Shown here: in pieces, positions 1 to 6,965 of the stretch
Layout: every line of letters begins with the position of its first letter
Numbering within the stretch: position 1 is the first letter of the stretch
Assembly (NCBI GenBank): GCA_046758845.1
Contig: JBHIBA010000044.1
Coordinates: 1 to 21,565 of the forward strand
DNA from: JBHIBA01 sp046758845
GTDB lineage: Bacteria; UBA8248; JACPRG01; G963555815
Direction: 5' to 3'
DNA: 21,565 bases
Notes under the pieces: generated by a model
The model's database searches: none
The model's input: the letters and a program-made list of their open reading frames with translations, nothing else
Told to the model about the DNA's origin: nothing
Made by a program: the position numbers and the translations under genes

Positions 1-72
1 TGCCTGAGCTGGAGGACATCGCAATACGTCACCGTAATTCCGGCCGGGAGTACTAGTTTTGCGAATCTCCGC

Positions 73-741
73 TCAGACGGGCCAGGTCTCCTGCCGGTAG
101 GACATCTCCCAGAAAAGGAATTCGTAGCGGCTGCTGATGAGGAAGAGCTTCTCCATCTCGCGCTTGCAGGAAGACGATACCTCTTCAGCCAGCCTGTCCA
201 GAAGCCCGCAGATCCAATCGGCAAGGGACTGAAAATCCTCCGAGGCGTAGGTGCGAATCCACTCGGCGTAGGGATTGGCCTCTGTCGCGTCGCCTTCGCG
301 GGCCAGGCGCCTTCCGATCTCCGCGTAGCCCCATTGGCAGGGCATCAGGCTCGCCGCGATCTCGGCGAGAGTCCCCGAGCGAGCGACTTCCAAGAGATGG
401 CGGGTGTACGCCCGGGCGGCGGGGGCCAGCTCAACGGTTTCCAGATCGGCGTTCGACACCCCGAATCGGGCGGCATATGTCCTGTGAAGCTTCATCTCCT
501 GATTCAACGTGGCGTCCAGCAAACCTGCAAACTTCCCCATGGTTTCAAGCCCGCCGCCTTTCGACACGGCCAGCGCCAGAACCCGGGCGTACTCGACCAG
601 GAAGACATAGTCCTGGCGCATGTAGAAGCGAAAAGCCTCGACCGGCAAAGAGCCATCGCCGATCCCCCGGACAAAAGGGTGAGCGTGAATCTCCCTCCAG
701 ATTCCCTCACCGGCCTTCTTCAGTTCTTTTGAGAAGGTCAC
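73..741 (-). CDS. tenA: TenA-family aminopyrimidine aminohydrolase (thiaminase II)
   Basis: A 222-residue TenA/THI-4 family protein, the usual length for this all-helical cytoplasmic fold. Known members hydrolyse 4-amino-5-aminomethyl-2-methylpyrimidine or thiamin to salvage HMP for thiamin synthesis. The active-site pattern of the Bacillus enzyme is visible: Asp44 in RQDY, nucleophile Cys135 in LMPCQWGY, Tyr165 in RTYASEDF and the C-terminal YEFLFWEM segment with Glu207. Cys135 places it in the TenA_C group rather than the TenA_E group. The open frame runs on to 966, but that extension is low-complexity and lies over truA. I chose the GTG at 741 because it shares a GTGA overlap with the truA stop, typical of translational coupling. 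No other thi genes are in the window, so a salvage role is inferred from the family. Confidence 0.93.
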   Translation of the reverse strand: MTFSKELKKAGEGIWREIHAHPFVRGIGDGSLPVEAFRFYMRQDYVFLVEYARVLALAVSKGGGLETMGKFAGLLDATLNQEMKLHRTYAARFGVSNADLETVELAPAARAYTRHLLEVARSGTLAEIAASLMPCQWGYAEIGRRLAREGDATEANPYAEWIRTYASEDFQSLADWICGLLDRLAEEVSSSCKREMEKLFLISSRYEFLFWEMSYRQETWPV

Positions 742-1502
742 TTCGGACCCCCGTCCACGGTTCGGTAAAGGACCTCCACGAGGAAGAGGCCCTGAGGCGG
801 CGCCGTCGGCCCAGCCTGTGTGCGATCCTTGGAGTCCAAGATTCCCTTCACGCGCGAAGGCGGTATTTTCCCCTTCCCCCCTTCCACCAGCGTCCCCGTG
901 ATGTTTCGCACCATGTAGCGCAGGAACCCATCGGCCTGGACGCGGATCTCGATGGTGTCCCCCCATTGCGAGACCGTCAGCTCCTCGATGGTTCGGACCG
1001 GAGTTCGTGGGCTACTGGAAACTCTCCCCCAGAAGGCCCTAAAGTCGTGGGTTCCCATCAGATGGCGAGCCCCTTCCCGCATGGCCGACACGTCCAGAGG
1101 GTGTCTAACGTGCCAGCTGTATCGTGCGAGGAGAGGGGAAGGAGACGCGCGGTTCAAGATGACATACTTGTAGGCTTTCGCTGCGGCGGAATATTGGGCA
1201 TGGAAGTCGCATGGCACATTTTCCGCCCGCTTGATCGCGATGTCCCTGGGCAAATTCGTGTTCAGGGCGCGTTGCAATTCGTCGGGACGCAACCGGGTAT
1301 TCACTTTGAAATTGACCACTTGACCGAGGGCGTGAACCCCAGCGTCCGTTCGGCCCGAAACGCAAACCTGCGGCCTTTCGCCGAGAACTTTTTCCATCGC
1401 TTTCAACAGAGCGCCCTGAACCGTCGGCGCATTGCTTTGGAGCTGCCAGCCGTGGTAGTTCGACCCATCATATTCAAGTGTGAGGGCGATATTGATCAGC
1501 AT
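738..1502 (-). CDS. truA: tRNA pseudouridine(38-40) synthase TruA
   Basis: A 254-residue TruA, a normal length for the family. It isomerises uridines 38-40 in the anticodon stem-loop of many tRNAs. The N-terminus (LTLEYDGSNYHGWQ) and the catalytic motif VSGRTDAGVHALGQV, with nucleophile Asp53, are textbook. The C-terminal half keeps the RYMVRNITGTLVEGGKG segment. The ATG at 1502 sits directly at the conserved N-terminus. No clear Shine-Dalgarno is visible before it. Its TGA overlaps the GTG of tenA by four bases, so the two are probably translated from one message. No frameshift or missing key residue is seen. Confidence 0.97.
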   Translation of the reverse strand: MLINIALTLEYDGSNYHGWQLQSNAPTVQGALLKAMEKVLGERPQVCVSGRTDAGVHALGQVVNFKVNTRLRPDELQRALNTNLPRDIAIKRAENVPCDFHAQYSAAAKAYKYVILNRASPSPLLARYSWHVRHPLDVSAMREGARHLMGTHDFRAFWGRVSSSPRTPVRTIEELTVSQWGDTIEIRVQADGFLRYMVRNITGTLVEGGKGKIPPSRVKGILDSKDRTQAGPTAPPQGLFLVEVLYRTVDGGPK

Positions 1503-1883
1503 ATATGGAAACTTACGCGCCGGGACGGGTTTGTGGAATCTTCCTCAGATAAAGTCAATATGTCAGCCGCCCCGGAAATTGTAAAGCGAAGGGATTGGAG
1601 GGTAATCACTGAATCAGGAATCCTGCGGAGTGGGGATTCTCGGGCGAGGTGCGGCCCCCCCTTTCCCGGATATGTCTGACGGAAACCGCGACAAATAGGG
1701 TTTGATCTCATCACTCTCTTCAATTAGAATTCCGCTAGGTGGATTCCCGGTTAATTGCAGGGTGTTCATCCTTGGCGGTTAAACCGTAGATTGAACTGAC
1801 AGGAGAAACGGGCCCTGTTGCGCTTGGGTGGAACGGCCGGCAGTGTCCACGGGGAAAGGTTCCATCGGAAGGGCAGAGGAAGT
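1503..1883. other. Intergenic region between truA and the cold-shock gene
   Basis: This 381-bp divergent spacer holds no convincing gene; open frames crossing it have no recognisable domains and no ribosome binding sites. It must contain the promoters of truA (minus) and the cold-shock gene (plus). The part next to the cold-shock gene is AT-richer than its surroundings at about 1695-1800 and then becomes a roughly 100-nt leader, as expected for cold-shock mRNAs with long 5' UTRs. A weak sigma-70-like pair is listed separately. On the minus strand a TTGACT is seen at about 1553-1558, without a good -10 partner. Confidence 0.6.
1755..1783 (+). promoter_or_regulatory. Possible sigma-70 promoter of the cold-shock gene
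   Basis: TTGCAG (1755-1760) and GTTAAA (1778-1783) are separated by 17 bp, in the AT-richest part of the spacer. Transcription from here would give a leader of roughly 90-100 nt before the ATG at 1884, in line with cold-shock mRNAs. Both hexamers deviate from consensus, so this is only a candidate. Confidence 0.25.
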
Positions 1884-2090
1884 ATGCCGACGGGCGTTGT
1901 CAAGTGGTTCAATGATGCCAAAGGATTCGGGTTCATCAGCCGAGAGGACGGACCCGACATCTTCGTCCACTATTCCGCCATTACCGGTGATGGGTTCAAA
2001 ACGCTGGCCCAAGGGGATTCCGTCAACTTTGAGATCGAGGAAGGACCGAAGGGCCTCAGGGCCGCAAACGTCTCGCGCTTGGAAGGCTAG
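1884..2090 (+). CDS. Cold-shock domain protein, CspA family
   Basis: A 68-residue single cold-shock domain, the standard length. These small OB-fold proteins bind single-stranded RNA and DNA and melt mRNA structure. RNP1 (KGFGFI) and RNP2 (DIFVHYSAI) are both present, preceded by the conserved start GVVKWFNDAKGFGF. The ATG at 1884 was chosen over upstream starts because the conserved domain begins two residues later and AGAGGA lies a few bases upstream. It is transcribed alone. The next gene (2210-3472) converges on it, and no T-rich intrinsic terminator is evident in the 119-bp gap. Which csp paralogue this is cannot be told from one copy. Confidence 0.96.
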   Translation: MPTGVVKWFNDAKGFGFISREDGPDIFVHYSAITGDGFKTLAQGDSVNFEIEEGPKGLRAANVSRLEG

Positions 2091-2209
2091 CAGGCTTCAA
2101 CAGAGGGCGACGCCGGGTCAAACGGGGGGGATGCGGAAAGGAGCGTCTCGGCTTTCGCCTGGGCCCCGATGGGTGCGCAGTTCGGCTGGCTCTGGAGCCG
2201 CGAGACGGT

Positions 2210-3472
2210 TCAACCGACGGCCAGGGCCGGTGTGATCGTGAAGCGAAGAGTTTGATGCGCCCTGCGAATGACGTCTTCCACCCGTTCCGGCGATGAGTCT
2301 CGCGCGAAGATGAAACCCAGATAGCTGGCCCCTTCGGGCGGGGGAACAAGGACCTGGCGGAGCTTGGCCGTTAGGATGACATCCTCCACCCCTTCAACCG
2401 CCCTCGCCTCCTCCAATCCATCAGCGCGTTGCAGGATCCCACCCTTTGGGATGGGGATCATCATGACCGCCGACGCCCCGCCCTCCAATCGGTCCGATTC
2501 GATCTCCAGGCCCAGCGAATGACGAAGGATCAACTCTTCTAAGGAAAGTCCGCTGGCGAATCGAAGGGCTCGCGAGCAAAGCCCTCCGATGGACCGGCCG
2601 GCCACTTCGAGAATCCAGGCTCCCTTCTCATTGACGCGGAGCTCGGCATGGACCGGGCCGTGGAAAAGCCCCGCAGCCTGGGCCGCCTTCTCGGCGGTCC
2701 GGACGATCTGTTCCTGAGGCCCCGCCTCCAACCGCGACGGGGTCACGTATAGGGTTTCCTCAAAGAAAGGGCCGTCCAACGGATCGGGCTTGTCGAAGAG
2801 GGCGAGGGGCCGCAGCCGGCCCCGATCGATGAGGCCCTCAAGGGCGACCTCTCGACCTTCGATGAATCCTTCCACCAGGATCTTCTCGTTGGCCCCATCC
2901 TTCAAAGCGCGGATCTCGCGGGTTTCAAGAAGCTCCTTCAGCCGCCGGAAAGCGGCGACGAACTCTTGCCCGTCATCTGCGCGGATCACTCCGCGGCTCG
3001 CGCCAAGGGCCAAGGGTTTCAAAACGCAAGGAAAGGGCGCCCGGCTTGCAGCTTCCTTGGGATCCGCTGAGAGGGGATGGCACGAAAACTCCGGCACGAG
3101 GAGACCTGCGGATTGAAAAGATCGCCGGGAAAGGAACTTGTTGCGACACACCCGCGCGGCCTGTGGAGGATTGTGGAGAAGGCCCAAGGCCCGGGCGGCC
3201 AGGGTGGCGACCATCGTGGGACGGTCGCCCACGGGGACGATGGCATCGAAGGGCGCCTTGTTCGCTTCCTCAACGATGGTCTGTACGGAGGCTTCCGGAT
3301 CCTCGAACCGCAAGGCAATGGCGCCATCGCCCCAGGGGTCATCCAGTTGATGGCAGCGGTCCGTGCCGACGACGGCCTCAACTTGGAGATTGCGGGCCGC
3401 CCTGAGAAAATCTTCGGCCTGATAGCCGGTCGTCGTATGGAGCAGGAGGACGCGGCGGCGGGATGTCGTCAT
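2210..3472 (-). CDS. ATP-grasp carboxylate-amine ligase-like protein
   Basis: A 420-residue protein with the full ATP-grasp layout. An N-terminal Rossmann-like preATP-grasp part (about 1-105) is followed by the ATP-binding lid and core: VLKPLALGASRGV near 150-162, ILVEGFIEGREVALEG near 198-213, and the Mg/ATP segment HAELRVNEKGAWILEVAGR near 275-293, with Glu289 and Arg293. The C-terminus (about 330-410; VMMIPIPKGGIL) resembles the C-terminal domain of L-amino-acid ligases. Such enzymes join a carboxylate to an amine through an acyl-phosphate. The substrate cannot be read from the sequence. The ATG at 3472 lies 18 nt after, and in the same reading frame as, the end of the upstream radical SAM selenoprotein, so the two are probably co-translated. 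An AGG about 5 nt upstream is a weak ribosome binding site. Confidence 0.85.
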   Translation of the reverse strand: MTTSRRRVLLLHTTTGYQAEDFLRAARNLQVEAVVGTDRCHQLDDPWGDGAIALRFEDPEASVQTIVEEANKAPFDAIVPVGDRPTMVATLAARALGLLHNPPQAARVCRNKFLSRRSFQSAGLLVPEFSCHPLSADPKEAASRAPFPCVLKPLALGASRGVIRADDGQEFVAAFRRLKELLETREIRALKDGANEKILVEGFIEGREVALEGLIDRGRLRPLALFDKPDPLDGPFFEETLYVTPSRLEAGPQEQIVRTAEKAAQAAGLFHGPVHAELRVNEKGAWILEVAGRSIGGLCSRALRFASGLSLEELILRHSLGLEIESDRLEGGASAVMMIPIPKGGILQRADGLEEARAVEGVEDVILTAKLRQVLVPPPEGASYLGFIFARDSSPERVEDVIRRAHQTLRFTITPALAVG

Positions 3473-3490
3473 CGAACCTGAGGCTCTTCA

Positions 3491-4888
3491 TCAAAAAGGA
3501 GCCAACTGCTCCTCCAACGGCTCCGCTCAGCAATACCAGGGCTCGGTCAAGAACGGGATGGTCGCCTGAGACGGCAAGAGGGGCGCGGCCGGAACGTCCG
3601 CCTCTTCCGCTTCATCCGCCAGATGAGCCGCCCGCCATATTTGCGTGAAGATCAGGCGGCGGGAGTCTCCCCGCGCCTCTCCCCTCTTGACGATGTCCAG
3701 GACGTCACGGTGGAGCTGATCGACCCTGGGGTCTTCGTGCAGCCAGATGTAGCTCAGGGCCGCCTCGTCGAACTTCCCGATGACGCCGGTCACCTCCGGC
3801 AACTCCAACAACCGGGACCCGGCGGGGATCAGCAGCCTGATGGCCAACTGAACCGGCGAAACCTGCTCCACGAGGTCCAGCTCCACGAGAACCGACAGAA
3901 GGTCCCGGTATCCCCCAAGGGTCGTCCACGGAGTGAAGGTCACAAACGTCGGGTTCAGGTTCAGGCCGATCTCCCGGCACAGATGAACCACGCGGATGAA
4001 GTCTTCCCGAGTGTGCCCCTTGTCGAAGATCTCCAAGATCCGGTCATCGGTAGATTCAACGGCGCTCGTGACAAACAGGCACCCGGTGTCCCGGAGAGTG
4101 GGCAGGTGAGCGGCGTGTCTCAGAAGATGTTCCACCTTCATGGTCACGTCATAGGTCAGGTCCGGGTGCTCTTTGTGCAAGCTCTGGGCGAGTGCGACGG
4201 CGTGGCGGACGCCGTTGAAGAAGTCGGGGTCGCCGAATGTGATGTGGCGCGCGCCGCGGGCCACCTGCCTCCGGATGTCCTCCAGAACGACTTCGCGCTG
4301 AACGATTCGGAACGCGCCCTTGTAGACCGGCACGACCGGACAATGCCGGCACAAATGTTTGCACCCTCGGCTCGCCTCGGTGTATCCCACCGTTCGAATC
4401 CGACCGTCTCCAAGATTCAGTCGGGCGTAACGCGACAGGTCGGGAAGACCCCGTCGGTCGGGCACTTCGAACTCGAGCCTTTCCAGGGACACGACCGAAT
4501 CTTCTTGAACTCTGCCGTTGTCACCCTGGAGTTTGCGTACCAGGCCGACCAACCCCTTTTCAAACTCCCCTCCCAGGAGGGTTTGGACCCCCAGGCCGCG
4601 CAGGTACCCCTCGTTGACGGGGGCATAAAGGCCGTAGAAGCAAAGGTGAGCCCGGGGATTGAGCGATTTCACTCGCTCAAGGGCCCGCACGGCGAGCCGC
4701 GTCGCGGTGTGCATGGGAACGTGGAAAGCCACGAGGTCGGCCGAGCGGACTCGGGACTCATCGAGCCCATCCAAGAAGAGGTCCAGACAGAAAACCTCGG
4801 CTCCCGCCTTGCGGAGCCACGCGGCAGGCGACGCAAGGCCGAAGGGTTGCCTGCCCAAATCGTAGGTGGAAAGGAGAAGGATTTTCAT
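3491..4888 (-). CDS. CUAEP-tail radical SAM selenoprotein (UGA read as Sec)
   Basis: A radical SAM enzyme with an N-terminal cobalamin-binding-like Rossmann segment (MKILLLSTYDLGRQP, about 1-120) and a 4Fe-4S motif CKHLCRHC (Cys176, Cys180, Cys183). The frame reaches TGA at 3529-3527 after EPWYC, but the next codons are GCG GAG CCG, so the tail reads WYC-U-AEP. This is the hallmark of the radical SAM family named for its CUAEP/CCAEP tail. Reading on gives LEEQLAPF and then tandem TGA codons at 3493-3488. With Sec at position 454 the protein has 465 residues. A hairpin just after the UGA could be the SECIS element. The start is uncertain: ATG 4888 fits the conserved N-terminus, while a GTG at 4903 would add five residues; neither has a good Shine-Dalgarno. 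The reaction is unknown. The gene lies between yggX and an ATP-grasp ligase. Confidence 0.85.
3498..3524 (-). promoter_or_regulatory. Candidate bacterial SECIS hairpin
   Basis: Directly 3' of the in-frame UGA the mRNA has a perfect 6-bp inverted repeat GGAGCC/GGCUCC. Inside it a 4-bp helix (GUUG with CAGU, two G-U wobbles) can form beside a bulged U, closing a GAGGAG apical loop. Bacterial SECIS elements sit within the coding region just after the UGA, have a short stem, often a bulged U, and a G among the first loop bases. All of these are met. The loop starts 12 nt after the UGA, slightly closer than in E. coli fdhF. SelB binding is inferred. Confidence 0.55.
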
Positions 4889-5007
4889 TCGAGTCTTGTT
4901 CACCGAAGGACTTATCGTCCCATGGGGGACCTCGAATCCAGGGTCAATTCAGATTTTCTCAGGGCTTCCGCCGACCCGATGAGTGAGCCTTGGAGGGAGA
5001 GGGCGAA

Positions 5008-5289
5008 TTACCCTTTCGTCTGGGGGGGAACATACCCCTGCGGCATCCTGGCGCCATCTCCGAAAAAGAAATCTTCGACGCTTTTGTTGAAGATTTCGTC
5101 CGTCGAATCATCCATCAAATTGAGACGATATTCGTTGACGATCATCTTGAAATACTCGAGGAACATATCCCAGCCTTCCTGGGACACGTTCTCATACACC
5201 TTTTGGCCGAGTTCTCCGGGGATGGGCGGCTCGGGAAGGCCCGGAGCCTCTCGGCCCAGTTTCACACAATGAACCATCCTTTCAGCCAT
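5008..5289 (-). CDS. YggX-like Fe(2+)-trafficking / oxidative damage protection protein
   Basis: A 93-residue relative of E. coli YggX. The matching stretches are an N-terminal MVHCVKLGREAPG with the conserved Cys of the family, then PGELGQKVYENVSQEGW, then MIVNEYRLNLMDD and a closing VEDFFFG. YggX proteins are small cytoplasmic proteins linked to iron handling and protection of iron-sulfur enzymes from oxidants. This one extends about 15 residues past the usual C-terminus. The ATG at 5289 was chosen because GGAGGT lies about 6 nt upstream; a second Met at 5277 has no such site. It heads the cluster with the radical SAM selenoprotein, 119 bp upstream of it, where protection of Fe-S clusters would make sense. 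That link is inference. Confidence 0.9.
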   Translation of the reverse strand: MAERMVHCVKLGREAPGLPEPPIPGELGQKVYENVSQEGWDMFLEYFKMIVNEYRLNLMDDSTDEIFNKSVEDFFFGDGARMPQGYVPPQTKG

Positions 5290-5729
5290 TTTCCCACCTC
5301 CGTTCGGCGCCCTATGACGCCCCACCCGCGTATATTCAAATATCTATACCCAGGAGTCCCCATGTCCAGGAGTCGAGATCCAAGGTGCGGCTTCGCCCGA
5401 CCGCGGCAACAACCTACATCTCACGATGAACCACTTTGCCGTCGCGGCCCGTGGCTCTCACCCGCCCACACACAAGAATTATAGCATCTCGAGGCCTTCC
5501 CCGAGGAGAATCAAGTCCGGGGTCTCCCGCCGAACCTCCGAGGCGGGACCCGTTGTGAGTGGCTCCGGGGCACGGAGCATGATATCTTACGAGAGAATTA
5601 TCTGGAGACCTGGGAGCGGACTGGATTTGCCAGAAGGAAGCGGACGATTGGCCCCGGTTCTTTTGATCTGCGGTCCTTGCGTGCGGAATTCAAAGAACCC
5701 CTAAACCACTCTTTCGGAGGACAAGAACT
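5290..5729. other. Divergent intergenic region between yggX and the bactofilin gene
   Basis: A 440-bp spacer without a credible gene; the frame at 5426-5704 has no ribosome binding site and no recognisable domain. It holds a 9-bp direct repeat next to the probable yggX promoter (separate entry). It also holds a hairpin at 5520-5551, in which GGGTC-CCGCC pairs with GGCGG-GACCC around a 2-nt bulge and a 10-nt loop. The hairpin has no T-run, so it is not a standard intrinsic terminator. The last 15 nt carry GGAGGA, the ribosome binding site of the bactofilin gene. Confidence 0.6.
5343..5374 (-). promoter_or_regulatory. Possible yggX promoter with 9-bp direct repeats
   Basis: On the minus strand a TATAGA (5348-5343) could serve as a -10 box, 54 nt from the yggX start. 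The 9-mer CCAGGAGTC (plus strand) occurs twice with a 16-bp period, at 5350-5358 and 5366-5374. One copy covers the expected -35 position and the other the spacer. This looks like tandem sites for a regulator or activator replacing a weak -35 box. No known operator is recognised. Confidence 0.3.
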
Positions 5730-6749
5730 ATGGCGAAGGATTCCCCGCACAGCGATTCCTCTGATCGTTCAATCATAGGACGCTCGATCCGGATTCGGGG
5801 AAATCTGGAGGGGGACGAGGACTTGACCTTTTTGGGGAGGCTCGAAGGTCAACTGAACCTCAAAGGTCGTCACCTGTCGGTGGGAGAAGGCGCGAACGTG
5901 AAGGCCGATATCCGGGCCCGAGCGGTCAGCGTCTCGGGAACGGTATCGGGAAAAATCGAAGCGACCGAACGGATGGCGATTCACTCTGGCGGAAACGTCT
6001 CCGGGGAAATTCTGACGCCGCGGCTCGCCACCGAGGACGGCTCAATCCTCGGCGGCCGATTCGTTGTGGGGCTGAGCCCGGATGCAGACGCCGCATCCAT
6101 CCCCGATTTCGAGAGCCTACGCGAAATGTTGGAAGCCGAGCTGAAGGGCCTGACTGAAAAACAGCTGAATTTCTCCGCCGAATCTCCAAGCTGGGCCCGC
6201 TGGAGCATCAGACGGCAGGTCAGCCACATGGCGAATTCGGTCATCTTCTGGCTGGTCGGGAGATGGAAGGACACCCTTTGGAAAGATCGCCAGCCGAACG
6301 CCGAACTCGTGGATATCAGCAAAGGAGAGCACGGTCACGATCGGATGCTGGATCCCGAAAAGTACCGCGACTTCAAGACGCTTTTGAGAATGCTCCGTCG
6401 GTCCTACGACCTGATTCGGGAGGTCGCATCTCGAGAGAGTGCGCAATCCCTCAGCCGAAGAAAGCTCGTCTTACAACTGTCACCCGACGCAAAGCTCGGA
6501 ACTTCCAACGAGAGCGCCCACGAACTTTGGTCCAAATTCAGCCAGGTCCACAACGACGACATCGTCCAAGACAAGAAGGACCCCAACACGTGGATCTTTA
6601 CTCTGGAAGCGACCCTCAGGCACCTTTACTACGAACACCTGGCACATGTGCGGACCGTCCAACGACTGAAGGCGCTCCAGGAACTGAAGACCCAAGTCAC
6701 CCTGCCCCGGGTGGGCTATCTCACGTTCGAGGAATACTGGGCAGATTAA
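5730..6749 (+). CDS. Bactofilin domain fused to a DinB-like four-helix domain
   Basis: A 339-residue two-part protein. Residues 14-112 form a bactofilin domain: short beta-helix repeats rich in Gly and Val such as IIGRSIRIRGNLEGDEDL, GRLEGQL, VKADIRARAVSVSGTVSGKI and NVSGEI. Bactofilins polymerise into cytoskeletal filaments, usually near the membrane. Residues 125-339 resemble the DinB/YfiT four-helix bundle: WSIRRQVSHMANSVIFWL with His166 and, near the end, LRHLYYEHLAHV with His298, His303 and His306, a pattern like the metal triad of DinB-like proteins. The start is clear, with GGAGGA 8 nt upstream of the ATG. The bactofilin half is firm. The DinB assignment rests on motif and helix pattern. 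An enzymatic activity tethered to a bactofilin scaffold is inference. Confidence 0.82.
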   Translation: MAKDSPHSDSSDRSIIGRSIRIRGNLEGDEDLTFLGRLEGQLNLKGRHLSVGEGANVKADIRARAVSVSGTVSGKIEATERMAIHSGGNVSGEILTPRLATEDGSILGGRFVVGLSPDADAASIPDFESLREMLEAELKGLTEKQLNFSAESPSWARWSIRRQVSHMANSVIFWLVGRWKDTLWKDRQPNAELVDISKGEHGHDRMLDPEKYRDFKTLLRMLRRSYDLIREVASRESAQSLSRRKLVLQLSPDAKLGTSNESAHELWSKFSQVHNDDIVQDKKDPNTWIFTLEATLRHLYYEHLAHVRTVQRLKALQELKTQVTLPRVGYLTFEEYWAD

Positions 6750-6862
6750 AGAGAGGGCGCACTATCCGGCGGCCAGGTTCGGCGTTGCCCCATGATTTCG
6801 TTTGTCAATTGAGGGCAAGCCCCGGAAGCCGGATGCGCCGCGTCCTCGAGCGAAGCGAAAAA

Positions 6863-6921
6863 ATGCCCCGGACCAACCCTTTGGCCCCGAGGGCATACCC
6901 GCAACAGTCTGTCTGGCGGGT
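6863..6921 (+). other. Two abutting hairpins upstream of the VOC gene
   Basis: Hairpin one (6863-6896) has ATGCCC pairing with GGGCAT, then CGG with CCG and CCAA with TTGG around a CCCT loop. Hairpin two (6897-6921) has ACCCGC pairing with GCGGGT, with an inner CAG/CTG. They abut without a gap and end 44 nt before the VOC start codon. No T-run follows, so they are not ordinary terminators of the bactofilin gene. They may be leader structure. Confidence 0.4.
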
Positions 6922-6965
6922 CGCTCCAGGTCGTCAAGCCGGCGGCATGAGAGGAGAGAAGAAAA

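Noticed and set aside
1..72. Start of the window, checked for a gene end or RNA
   Set aside because: Nothing recognisable was seen in these 72 bases downstream of tenA.
742..966. N-terminal extension of the TenA frame
   Set aside because: It lies over truA, is low-complexity in composition and lacks family similarity; the GTGA overlap fixes the start at 741.
2091..2209. Bidirectional terminator between the cold-shock and ATP-grasp genes
   Set aside because: Only a short GGCTC/GAGCC pair and a distant 7-bp pairing are visible, neither followed by T-rich sequence.
3623..5272. A 549-codon plus-strand open frame opposite the radical SAM and yggX genes
   Set aside because: It is the antisense shadow of GC-rich coding DNA. 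The minus-strand genes have clear domains and catalytic motifs; this translation has none.
5520..5551. Intrinsic terminator in the yggX/bactofilin spacer
   Set aside because: There is a good stem but no T-run on either strand, and both flanking genes start from this spacer, so no terminator is expected.
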